Assembly (NCBI GenBank): GCA_003505715.1
Contig: DNXU01000367.1
Location: 27,046 to 43,680, forward strand
Reading direction: 5' to 3'
Length of the DNA stretch: 16,635 nt
From: Cyanobacteria bacterium UBA8803
Lineage (GTDB): Bacteria; Cyanobacteriota; Cyanobacteriia; Cyanobacteriales; Coleofasciculaceae
Part shown: piece by piece, positions 8,310 through 14,939 of the stretch
How positions within the stretch are numbered: the first letter of the stretch is position 1
Layout: every line of letters starts with the position of its first letter
The notes under the pieces: generated by a model
Databases searched by the model: none
What the model was told of the DNA's origin: nothing
What the model saw: the letters and a program-made list of their open reading frames with translations, nothing else
Program-made: the position numbers and the translations under genes

Positions 8310-8347
8310 GATTTTAGATTTTAGCTTGAAGAAAATAATCTAAAATC
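8310..8347 (-). repeat. Leader hairpin with ATTTTAG heptamers, upstream of DUF2358 gene
   Basis: GATTTTAGATT (8310-8320) is perfectly complementary to AATCTAAAATC (8337-8347), an 11-bp stem with a 16-base loop. The left arm contains two ATTTTAG heptamers in tandem (8311-8324). It ends 14 bases before the DUF2358 start codon, within the likely mRNA leader, where it could affect translation. It may equally be a repeat-derived palindrome. Confidence 0.5.
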
Positions 8348-8450
8348 TTAATCTCGAGCTATCTTTTTTCTGCAATCTAACAGTATTTTGGCAAATTAGG
8401 GGAAACAGGGGAAGTAAAATTTACCTCTTTGAAGGCAATTCGGTAGGAGA

Positions 8451-8515
8451 CGTGATCGCAGCCTGATAATAGAGGGCGATCACGCCTAGTGCAGCGCGGC
8501 AGAAATAATATCAGG
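8451..8515. other. Inverted repeat with possible pseudoknot
   Basis: CGTGATCGC (8451-8459) pairs perfectly with GCGATCACG (8476-8484). Within the 16-base loop, CCTGATA (8462-8468) is exactly complementary to TATCAGG (8509-8515), so an H-type pseudoknot is possible. No terminator U-run follows on either strand. The biological meaning is unknown. Confidence 0.45.
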
Positions 8516-8526
8516 TTCGGATAATT

Positions 8527-8580
8527 ACTTATAATAATGAATCGGTCTTAGCTAAGCTGAGGCTTATTCTAATTATAAGT
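8527..8580 (-). terminator. Possible stem-loop terminator after infB
   Basis: ACTTATAAT (8527-8535) and ATTATAAGT (8572-8580) form a 9-bp A/T-rich stem, with a smaller TAAGC/GCTTA stem nested inside. It lies about 40 bases past the infB stop codon. It lacks a G/C-rich stem and a U-run, so the terminator call is weak. Confidence 0.25.
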
Positions 8581-8620
8581 GTTTAAGCGAACTTGATATA
8601 ACCCACCAGTTCAAAGTCGT

Positions 8621-11600
8621 TTACTTCACTGCCGAAAGGGTACGGCGCTTGGTCACCATCTGGTAGGTTTCGATTTGATCACCTTCTACCCAGTCATTGA
8701 ACTTATCAATGCCGATACCGCATTCATAGCCAGCATTAACCTCTCTAACGTCCTCTTTCATCCTTTTGAGGGAGTCAAGGATTCCTTCATAAATCACTTT
8801 ACCACCCCGACGCACTCGCACTTTACAGTTGCGGATGGCCTTGCCAGAGATGACATGGCAACCGGCAACTTTGCCACGACCAACTGAGAAGACGGCACGA
8901 ACTTCGACTTGGCCTAGGGTCTCTTCTACTAGTTCTGGTTCTAAGAGACCTTCCATAGCACCTTGGATGTCTTCTAGCAGTTTGTAGATGATATCGTATT
9001 CCCGGACATCTACCCCTGCTTGTTCGGCAGCAACTCTGGCTCCAGTGGTGATTGTAGTACTGAATCCCACGATAACGGCATTGCTGGCAGCAGCTAAATC
9101 AATATCCGTCTCGGTGATTTCCCCTGCGGCAGCTAACAACAGGCGGATTTGTACTTCGTTTTGCGGCAGTTGTGTGAGCGCTCCGACAATGGCTTCTACC
9201 GACCCTTGCACGTCTGCCTTCAAAATCAAGTTGAGTTCTTTCAACTTGCCTTCTTGGGCCTGAGCTGAGAGAGTGGTGAGCGTGATACGTCCCTGGAGAA
9301 GACGAGATTGCCTTTGTTGTTCTGCTTTGGCGGTGGCGATCGCTCTTGCTTCCTTTTCGTTTGAGAAAACTTTGAACTCATCACCTGCTTCTGGGACATC
9401 GCTTAACCCCAAAACTTCCACCGCCAACGAGGGAGTGGCAGCTTTGACCTTTCGACCCCTATCATCGACCATCGCCCGGACTTTGCCCAATACTGAACCA
9501 GCGACCAGGGTATCGCCAACCCGTAGAGTACCATTTTGTACCAAGAGTGTGGCCACAGGCCCTTTCGTTTTATCCAGGTTGGCTTCAATGACCGTACCTA
9601 AAGCGGCTCGATCGGGGTTGGCTTGGAGGTCAGAGACTTCCGCTACCAATAGAATCATCTCTAAGAGCGTATCCAGGTTTTCTTTTTGGATAGCGCTTAC
9701 AGGAACGACAATTGTTTCACCGCCCCACTGCTCTGCAACTAAACCATATTCGGTTAATTCCTGCATCACCCGTTCGGGTTGGGCTTCGGCTTTGTCAATT
9801 TTGTTGATGGCCACAATAATAGGGACTTCAGCGGCTTTAGCATGGCTAATTGCCTCCACAGTCTGAGGGCGGACACCATCATCGGCAGCAACGACCAGGA
9901 TGGCGATATCGGTAACTCGCGCTCCCCTTGCCCGCATAGCTGTAAAGGCTTCGTGGCCGGGGGTATCAAGGAAGACCACTTGCTGGACTTGGCCATCCTG
10001 TTCGACATCCACATGGTAAGCACCGATATGCTGGGTAATGCCGCCTGCTTCACCTTTAGCCACCTTGGTGTGGCGAATTGCGTCGAGCAAGCTGGTTTTA
10101 CCGTGGTCTACGTGACCCATAATCGTCACTACGGGTGGGCGAGGCTGGAGGTTTTCCAGATCTTCTACATCGAGGATTTCCGTAAGTTTAAGCGCTGGGG
10201 CTTTTGGTTGAGCCGTTTCTAAGCCCACTCCTAACTCTTCGGCTACTAGCGTAAGGGTGCTAATATCCAAGCTTTGAGTGATATTGACCGCCATACCTTT
10301 CAGGAACAGGATTTTAATAATCTCTGTATCCTGAACTGCTAGAGCTTGAGCTAGTTGTTGAACGGTCATACTGCCTGTCACTACCAATGTTTCTGGGCGT
10401 TGCTGTGTTCGCTCCAGTTCGGCGTGTCGATGGGAGGGGCGAGAGTTTCGAGACTTAGTACTCTTAGTTACAGTTGAGGATGCACTAACGGGAGTCTTGG
10501 CAGCAGGTGCCTTTTGTTTTGCAGGACGGGCAACGGCCAGACTAGCGAACAGAGGAGTATCGAGATCGAGTTCTGTATCTTCTAAATACTCTTCTTCGTC
10601 AATATCGAGGATGGGTTTAAGACGCTTGACCTTATTACCACCCTTACCAGACTTGGCTTTAGACTCTTGTTCGTTATCAAGTTCTTCTTCCTGCAATTTG
10701 CCAGAACCTTTGATCGGACGAGGTCGGATGGGGCGATCTAGGAGTTCTACGGGAGAGACTAGCACATCTAAACTATCCGGTTCCTCTGCCGCTACCTGGG
10801 GTTCTGCCTTTACTAAAGTAGGTTTCCGGAGCGGAGCAACTGTCGCAGTTGTAGGTTCGCTTAAACGGGGTGGTTTGGGTCGCTGGAGTTCTACTACTGG
10901 TTTGGTTTTGGATATTTCCGGTTTGGCTTTTAAGGCAACTAGGGTTGGGCGAGTTGGTTGAGAAGCTGGGGTTTCTGTGGTTGTCTTGACTTGCTTATCG
11001 CTGGTTTTATTAACGCGATCGCGTTTCCGTGCAGGTTGCTTTTCCTGAGCAGGTTTTTGCGCTACAGGTGGTACTGGCCTGATTGGTGGTTTAGTGAGTT
11101 GCGGTGGTTCTGAAATTGTTTGTGGTTGTGGTGGGATTTCCGCAGGTTCCTGTTCTATCACCTCGGGTTGTTCTCTAACTGCAACAGGTTCCGGGGAAAT
11201 GGTAACAGCCGGAGTTACAGGTTCATTTAAACGGGGTGGCTTGGGTCGCTGGAGTTCTACTATTGGCGGCACTTCAGGAGTGGCTGGCTCCAATGAAGCA
11301 GCAACTGATGCCTGAGCCGATTTAGAAGCCTTCTTCTTTTCCGTTGTTGGCACCGACTGTTTGTCGGTTTGATTGACGGGATCGCGCCCGTTTGGGGATT
11401 GCCTTCGCGGCGGCTTCTCCGTAAGAGTCGCCACCCTATTAGGCGAGTCAGATGGAGTAGCATCCAAGCCACTAGGGCGATCGCGTTTTTTGGCAGGTCG
11501 CTCTGGTTCAGGAGGCTTTGGCGGTGCAGCCACAGGGGGAATAGGTCTAGTAGGCGGTTGAGCCAGTTGTGGTTTTTCTAGAACTTCTGCTGGTTTTGGT

Positions 11601-12121
11601 GGAGTTGCTAACACCTGGCTGGTACTGGCAGTGCGATCGGCATCAGCCTTAACTGCTGTGGTTTCAGACTGACTCGTGCTTATTGCTGGTTGAGTTGGTG
11701 GTGTTGGCGGCAAGGGCGAGACTGGTGGGGAGTAGGGTCGGGGTACTTGGAGAGACGCTACTGGAGGTTGGGGGGCACGGGCAGTTATTTGAGCTTCTTT
11801 TAAGCCGTTTTGCTCTTGAGTTTTGGATTTGTGAATTGCCAAGATCTGCTGTTGGTGGGAAACACTAGGTTCGGGTTGAGTGTTGTTAGACACTTGGGAG
11901 TGAGGCAGCGGGACTTTAGCAGTTGATTTCCTTCGTGAGGAGCCTGCTAGGGCAGCCTGTTTTCCTGCTGCGGCACGAAGGCGCTCTGCATCGGTTTTGC
12001 TGATGGTGCTGCTATGGCTTTTTACGGCAATGTTGAGCTGAGAACAAATTGTCAGTAGCTCTTTGTTCTCCACGCTCAATTCCTTTGATAGATCGTAGAT
12101 TCTTACTCGGTCGTCGTTCAT
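8621..12121 (-). CDS. infB: Translation initiation factor IF-2
   Basis: This GTPase delivers initiator tRNA to the 30S subunit and promotes subunit joining. An IF2_N domain lies at about residues 3-55 and a second at about 576-635. Between them is a roughly 500-residue, low-complexity, proline- and lysine-rich linker with internal repeats. The G domain has G1 GHVDHGKT at 669-676, G3 DTPGHEAF from 719 and G4 NKID at 773-776; domains II to IV follow to residue 1166. The linker makes the protein long for IF-2, as in other cyanobacteria. The ATG start at 12119-12121 has AGAGGG (12131-12136) 9 bases upstream. The genes that commonly precede infB (nusA and small RNA-binding protein genes) are absent, so it is expressed separately from a leader with several hairpins. 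Confidence 0.97.
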   Translation of the reverse strand: MNDDRVRIYDLSKELSVENKELLTICSQLNIAVKSHSSTISKTDAERLRAAAGKQAALAGSSRRKSTAKVPLPHSQVSNNTQPEPSVSHQQQILAIHKSKTQEQNGLKEAQITARAPQPPVASLQVPRPYSPPVSPLPPTPPTQPAISTSQSETTAVKADADRTASTSQVLATPPKPAEVLEKPQLAQPPTRPIPPVAAPPKPPEPERPAKKRDRPSGLDATPSDSPNRVATLTEKPPRRQSPNGRDPVNQTDKQSVPTTEKKKASKSAQASVAASLEPATPEVPPIVELQRPKPPRLNEPVTPAVTISPEPVAVREQPEVIEQEPAEIPPQPQTISEPPQLTKPPIRPVPPVAQKPAQEKQPARKRDRVNKTSDKQVKTTTETPASQPTRPTLVALKAKPEISKTKPVVELQRPKPPRLSEPTTATVAPLRKPTLVKAEPQVAAEEPDSLDVLVSPVELLDRPIRPRPIKGSGKLQEEELDNEQESKAKSGKGGNKVKRLKPILDIDEEEYLEDTELDLDTPLFASLAVARPAKQKAPAAKTPVSASSTVTKSTKSRNSRPSHRHAELERTQQRPETLVVTGSMTVQQLAQALAVQDTEIIKILFLKGMAVNITQSLDISTLTLVAEELGVGLETAQPKAPALKLTEILDVEDLENLQPRPPVVTIMGHVDHGKTSLLDAIRHTKVAKGEAGGITQHIGAYHVDVEQDGQVQQVVFLDTPGHEAFTAMRARGARVTDIAILVVAADDGVRPQTVEAISHAKAAEVPIIVAINKIDKAEAQPERVMQELTEYGLVAEQWGGETIVVPVSAIQKENLDTLLEMILLVAEVSDLQANPDRAALGTVIEANLDKTKGPVATLLVQNGTLRVGDTLVAGSVLGKVRAMVDDRGRKVKAATPSLAVEVLGLSDVPEAGDEFKVFSNEKEARAIATAKAEQQRQSRLLQGRITLTTLSAQAQEGKLKELNLILKADVQGSVEAIVGALTQLPQNEVQIRLLLAAAGEITETDIDLAAASNAVIVGFSTTITTGARVAAEQAGVDVREYDIIYKLLEDIQGAMEGLLEPELVEETLGQVEVRAVFSVGRGKVAGCHVISGKAIRNCKVRVRRGGKVIYEGILDSLKRMKEDVREVNAGYECGIGIDKFNDWVEGDQIETYQMVTKRRTLSAVK
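10861..11260 (-). repeat. Duplicated coding segment in IF-2 linker
   Basis: The DNA encoding [11 protein letters not shown] occurs at about 11227-11260 (residues about 288-299) and again at 10861-10894 (residues about 410-421). The copies are 366 bp apart, in frame, and differ by a few bases. A second duplicated block, ending in KRDR and carrying a HIP1 octamer in both copies (11477-11484 and 11015-11022), recurs 462 bp apart. The linker therefore grew by in-frame duplication and later divergence. Confidence 0.7.
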
Positions 12122-12271
12122 GTGGTTTTTCCCTCTACTTAGTAGTTGTCAAAGAATCGGTGTGTGTAAATTTATGACATAAATAAAGACTGTATAATAT
12201 GTCTGGTAAGCTATAAAATTAAGGCATAACCTGAGAACTTCCTATTTTAATTTAAGCTCTCTAAGGTTTGT

Positions 12272-12309
12272 TCTTAGAATCTAAGACCAAGCCTACGGCT
12301 GTAGTCTTA
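12272..12309 (-). promoter_or_regulatory. Mutually exclusive hairpins in infB leader
   Basis: TAAGAC (12282-12287) pairs with GTCTTA (12304-12309), enclosing an inner AGCC/GGCT stem (12290-12293 and 12297-12300). The same TAAGA bases also form TCTTAGA/TCTAAGA (12272-12278 with 12280-12286). The two folds cannot coexist. They lie 150-190 bases upstream of the infB start and just past the terminator at 12317-12348. Confidence 0.35.
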
Positions 12310-12316
12310 TAGCTTG

Positions 12317-12348
12317 AAAAAAGCCCCGATGTAATGATAATCAGGGGC
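12317..12348 (-). terminator. Factor-independent terminator upstream of infB
   Basis: On the minus strand GCCCC (12348-12344), one bulged base and GAT (12342-12340) pair with ATC (12330-12328) and GGGGC (12327-12323), followed directly by six U residues (12322-12317). It would stop transcripts moving toward infB about 200 bases before its start codon. It therefore ends either an RNA made upstream or an attenuated infB leader. Confidence 0.7.
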
Positions 12349-12410
12349 AGTTATAGTTTTGAGGGTGATTCCGGGAGTTATAAGCAAGCCACGGAATCAA
12401 GATTGAGGTC
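12317..12410 (-). ncRNA. Candidate small structured RNA (ends at the 12317 terminator)
   Basis: Directly before the terminator, TGATTCCG and CGGAATCA (12366-12373 and 12392-12399) form a perfect 8-bp stem with an 18-base loop. An A-rich single-stranded linker of about 18 bases joins it to the terminator stem. A stem, a linker and a terminator is the layout of many bacterial small RNAs. A possible -10 box, TACACT on the minus strand, lies at about 12412-12417, without a convincing -35. It could instead be the attenuated leader of infB. I do not recognise the family. Confidence 0.3.
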
Positions 12411-12529
12411 TAAGTGTAACACAACCAAGCCAAACTAGTAGCGATCGGGATTTTTGCAAGGGATAGCAGATCTAATATCTGGGGATAGTTTGGCCAATAT
12501 GTGCATTAAAATATAACTACAACTGCGGG

Positions 12530-12557
12530 CGCTTTTCCTCTTCGCTCCGGAAAAGCG
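12530..12557. repeat. 9-bp hairpin
   Basis: CGCTTTTCC (12530-12538) pairs with GGAAAAGCG (12549-12557) around a 10-base loop. On the plus strand a CTTTTTAG tract follows a few bases later, so it could terminate plus-strand transcripts, but no plus-strand gene precedes it. It may be a dispersed palindrome. Confidence 0.45.
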
Positions 12558-12776
12558 TAATTGCTTTTTAGTTAAGCTTTAGATTTACTTGAGGCGACTC
12601 TACTCAACAGTTGCGTTGAGGAGCTGATGCCAGACTTTCCTACCTCGACTCTTACTTCTTTTAAGCCTATTGTCGTATTTTCCCCAATAAAGCAACCATA
12701 GGCCAGTCACGACCATCGGGGTACGGATTTCTCGACTACCGGAGATGCGGACATTGTCAAGTAACTCTATTATATC

Positions 12777-12973
12777 ATGTCTGGTAATATGGTTCTTCTA
12801 ATCTCACGCCAAGATACCCCTCTCCGATTCATTCGGATAATAGCTATGGGCGGAGGGAACCCCGTTCTTGCCGTGCAGAGGCGGAGTAAGACCAATAAGC
12901 CGCAAGGTGGAAAGGCATCTGTCAATGAAGCCGGAAGCCCACACTTACTCGAAGAGAAGTGTGGGTAGTTCAC
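12777..12973 (+). mobile_element. Relic right end of IS200/IS605-type element (TnpB tail / omega-RNA scaffold)
   Basis: This segment resembles the 3' end of cyanobacterial tnpB genes, which doubles as the omega-RNA (guide RNA) scaffold. An open frame runs from ATG 12777 to TAG 12966-12968 and encodes a tail with KTNKPQGGKASVNEAGSP, a pattern I associate with these ends. The DNA ends in a strong hairpin, CCCACACTT/AAGTGTGGG (12938-12946 and 12957-12965), followed by TTCAC at 12969-12973. An internal branched fold is visible: CCCTC/GAGGG (12818-12822 and 12853-12857) enclosing TCCGA/TCGGA (12823-12827 and 12833-12837). The body of tnpB, the RuvC and zinc-finger motifs, and any tnpA are missing. 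The match is from memory of related ends, not from a search. Confidence 0.55.
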
Positions 12974-12994
12974 CTCCTGGAAAAATTACTAACT

Positions 12995-14452
12995 TCAAGA
13001 ACAATTATCACAGTGACCGCAGCGAAACCCATTTGCCTCCTTAATGAAACCAAACGCCCTTAACAAAAACTGCCAGCGGCATTCCCGGGTTCTTAGATAC
13101 TGAGTCATCTGGGACTGCACTTGCTCTTGGGTTGCTCGTAAGTGAGCAAAAGTACGAGAGTCTGTATGGGGGTGTTTGCGGTAATGAAAAGGGTCTTGCC
13201 ATTCCAATTGACCTGCACTGTGGAGGAGTGCCAAGGCTACCGCACCATCGCGATATTGCTGGATCGCCTCTGCCACCTCCCCTTCAAGGGGCAATTTCTT
13301 CACCAACTGCTGGGCGTTGCCGTATTGCGATCGCCACTTATCAGCAAAAAATGCCCGCTGCTGCTTATCCTCTGAATTCAACCATCCTGTAGGTTCGCTG
13401 ACTAGTGTCAGGGCGTCCGACGGTTGACCATCCCGTCCGCCTCGCCCCACTTCTTGGATATACTCCGATAACAGCTGAGGAGGTTGAAAATGTACTACCC
13501 AACGCACGTCGGGTTTGTTGATACCCATACCAAAGGCAGAAGTACACACGACAAATTGAATCTGCCCACTTAGCCAGCTGCCTTCAATTTTGCGCCGTTC
13601 TTCAGCACTTAACCCTGCATGATAAGCTGCGGTTGCATAACCCCGTTGCCCAAACCACTCAGCTAACTCCTCACTGTCTCGTCGGGAACGGACGTAAACT
13701 AACCCCCCTTGGTTTGGTCTGGCTTGAATAAAATTTAACATCTTTTGGCGGCGTCCTCTGGGAGTCCAGACAGTCTGCACCTTGAGGTTGAGATTTTCCC
13801 GATAGGGATTGATTAAAAATACCTTTGGCTGTTCCAATTGCAGCACCTTTTGCAGGGTTTGCTGGGTACTGGGGTCAGCAGTAGCAGTAAAGGCAGCGAT
13901 CGCAATTTTTGTTCCGGCTGGCTTACACTCTAGCAAGGCTGGTCGTACTGCTCCCAAACGCCGATAAGCAGGTCGAAAGGTATTGCCCCATTGCACCAGA
14001 CAATGGGCTTCATCCAGAATTAACCCATTGATCTCAATCTCCGGCTGGCACAATAGCTCCCACACCGGCGCACTCAATAGGGTTTCCGGGGATAGATACA
14101 ATAACCGCAGCTGCTGTTGTGCCAAAGCTTTTAGAGTTTGCCGCCGTTGTTGGGTGAGCAATTCGCTATGTAATAAGGCAGCTGGTAAATTGCGATCACG
14201 CAATTCCTGGACCTGATTTTCCATCAGTGCTACTAGAGGCGAAATTACTAGGGTTAATCCGGTTTGTAATAACGCTGGAAGTTGAAAACAAATCGACTTG
14301 CCACCACCTGTAGGCAACACGATCAGCGCATCCCGTTTTTCTAACAGACTGCGCACAATCTCCCCTTGGGGAGGGCGAAAATTATCATAACCCCAGATTT
14401 TTTTGAAGGCGGTGCAGACTTCGTTCCAAGGTGTGGTTTTATAATCGTTCAT
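12995..14452 (-). CDS. recQ: RecQ-family ATP-dependent DNA helicase (short form)
   Basis: This superfamily 2, 3'-5' DNA helicase probably serves recombination and fork repair. The RecQ motif 0 region FRPPQ is at 25-29, Walker A PTGGGKS at 47-53 and DEAH at 147-150, with the RecQ aromatic-rich loop just after it (QWGNTFRPAY, 154-163). FTATAD is at 188-193 and the arginine-finger motif QEVGRGGRDG at 333-342. Four cysteines (458, 478, 481, 484) form the RecQ zinc site, and the protein stops one residue later. The winged-helix and HRDC domains of E. coli RecQ are therefore missing. Short RecQ proteins exist in cyanobacteria, so this may be natural, but the stop codon lies only 22 bases from the relic transposon end. 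ATG 14452 has no clear binding site. Confidence 0.9.
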   Translation of the reverse strand: MNDYKTTPWNEVCTAFKKIWGYDNFRPPQGEIVRSLLEKRDALIVLPTGGGKSICFQLPALLQTGLTLVISPLVALMENQVQELRDRNLPAALLHSELLTQQRRQTLKALAQQQLRLLYLSPETLLSAPVWELLCQPEIEINGLILDEAHCLVQWGNTFRPAYRRLGAVRPALLECKPAGTKIAIAAFTATADPSTQQTLQKVLQLEQPKVFLINPYRENLNLKVQTVWTPRGRRQKMLNFIQARPNQGGLVYVRSRRDSEELAEWFGQRGYATAAYHAGLSAEERRKIEGSWLSGQIQFVVCTSAFGMGINKPDVRWVVHFQPPQLLSEYIQEVGRGGRDGQPSDALTLVSEPTGWLNSEDKQQRAFFADKWRSQYGNAQQLVKKLPLEGEVAEAIQQYRDGAVALALLHSAGQLEWQDPFHYRKHPHTDSRTFAHLRATQEQVQSQMTQYLRTRECRWQFLLRAFGFIKEANGFRCGHCDNCS

Positions 14453-14469
14453 GAGCAGTAGTAAATTCT

Positions 14470-14527
14470 TTACTCAGATTTTGAGTAATTAACGGTAACG
14501 AAGTGATTCTGTATATTATGAATCACT
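14470..14527 (-). promoter_or_regulatory. Two inverted repeats upstream of recQ (possible operator)
   Basis: TTACTCA (14470-14476) and TGAGTAA (14482-14488) form a 7-bp repeat with a 5-base centre. AGTGATTC (14502-14509) and GAATCACT (14520-14527) form an 8-bp repeat with a 10-base A/T-rich centre. They lie about 20 and 50 bases upstream of the recQ start, where a promoter is expected. A two-half-site operator is plausible for the second; neither matches a motif I can name. Confidence 0.35.
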
Positions 14528-14605
14528 AATATTACAGACTTGGTTTTTGCACCGCTAGATTTATTTTGCCAGATCGATCTATCACATTAGTTGGATTATC
14601 GACAC

Positions 14606-14630
14606 GTAGAGATGTTCCGCTGGAACGTTT
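14606..14630. repeat. Degenerate GTAGAGACGTTCC-type palindrome
   Basis: GTAGAGATGTTCC, then GCT, then GGAACGT forms a hairpin with two or three wobble pairs followed by TTTTTC. It resembles the perfect copy at 14861-14893, differing mainly in the right arm. It could work as a terminator on the plus strand. Confidence 0.5.
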
Positions 14631-14860
14631 TTCCCAGATTCTCCGTTGCTGACAGTGCAGATTATTAACCCAATTCGATCTAATCGGCGAAACTATTACA
14701 ATGTATTCCTATTCCTACAATAGCCTATTCAGATAGAAAGATACAATAAAAAAATTAGTTTAAAATCAGAAAATCTACTGAATATACGGAATATCCCCTA
14801 GAAGGACATCGGTGATATTGCGTAATACTATATCGATTTCAAAAATCTTCTTTTAAGTTT

Positions 14861-14893
14861 TAGTAGAGACGTTCCGCCGTAACGTCTCTACTA
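14861..14893. repeat. GTAGAGACGTT palindromic dispersed repeat
   Basis: TAGTAGAGACGTT (14861-14873) pairs perfectly with AACGTCTCTACTA (14881-14893), a 13-bp stem with a 7-base loop. Palindromes of this sequence recur between genes in many cyanobacterial genomes. Here it stands 47 bases past the SGNH hydrolase stop codon on the upstream recQ transcript, where it may end or protect mRNA. Confidence 0.65.
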
Positions 14894-14939
14894 GTACTTT
14901 CCTCCCTCCTGCCTTCTTAAACTAAATTTTGGCCAATTT

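Larger units (their letters stand above)
8296..8620. other. 325-bp spacer between infB and the DUF2358 gene
   Basis: I find no credible gene here. It holds the leader hairpin of the DUF2358 gene (8310-8347), a perfect 9-bp inverted repeat (8451-8484) with a possible pseudoknot partner at 8509-8515, and a third inverted repeat at 8527-8580. The last lies within 100 bases of the infB stop codon and may end infB transcription, although it has no U-run. Confidence 0.6.
12122..12994. other. 873-bp spacer between recQ and infB
   Basis: No intact gene is visible. From infB outward it contains A/T-rich leader sequence (12140-12280), two overlapping hairpins (12272-12309), a terminator read toward infB (12317-12348), an 8-bp stem (12366-12399), a 9-bp hairpin (12530-12557) and the relic IS200/IS605-type right end (12777-12973). 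The stretch 12600-12776 holds only short frames that I could not connect to a protein family. Confidence 0.65.
14453..14939. other. 487-bp spacer between the SGNH hydrolase gene and recQ
   Basis: No gene is supported. It carries two inverted repeats near the recQ start (14470-14488 and 14502-14527), a degenerate (14606-14630) and a perfect (14861-14893) copy of a GTAGAGACGTTCC-type palindrome, and A/T-rich filler between them. Both flanking genes are transcribed on the minus strand, so recQ should have a promoter here. Confidence 0.6.

Noticed and set aside
8083..8343. Plus-strand 86-codon frame opposite the DUF2358 gene
   Set aside because: It mirrors the minus-strand gene, which has family-like sequence and better context.
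9273..9866. Long plus-strand open frames inside infB, including 197 codons at 9273-9866
   Set aside because: They are antisense shadows of the IF-2 gene with no binding sites or recognisable domains.
12600..12716. Minus-strand frame of 38 codons from ATG 12716 with a basic, aromatic peptide
   Set aside because: It has no ribosome binding site, is short, and matches no family I know; chance in a spacer is as likely.
12741..12787. CGHC-like codons at 12746-12757 that could be a leftover TnpB zinc finger
   Set aside because: The frame closes soon after at 12785 and no RuvC or second cysteine pair is present, so it cannot be told from chance.
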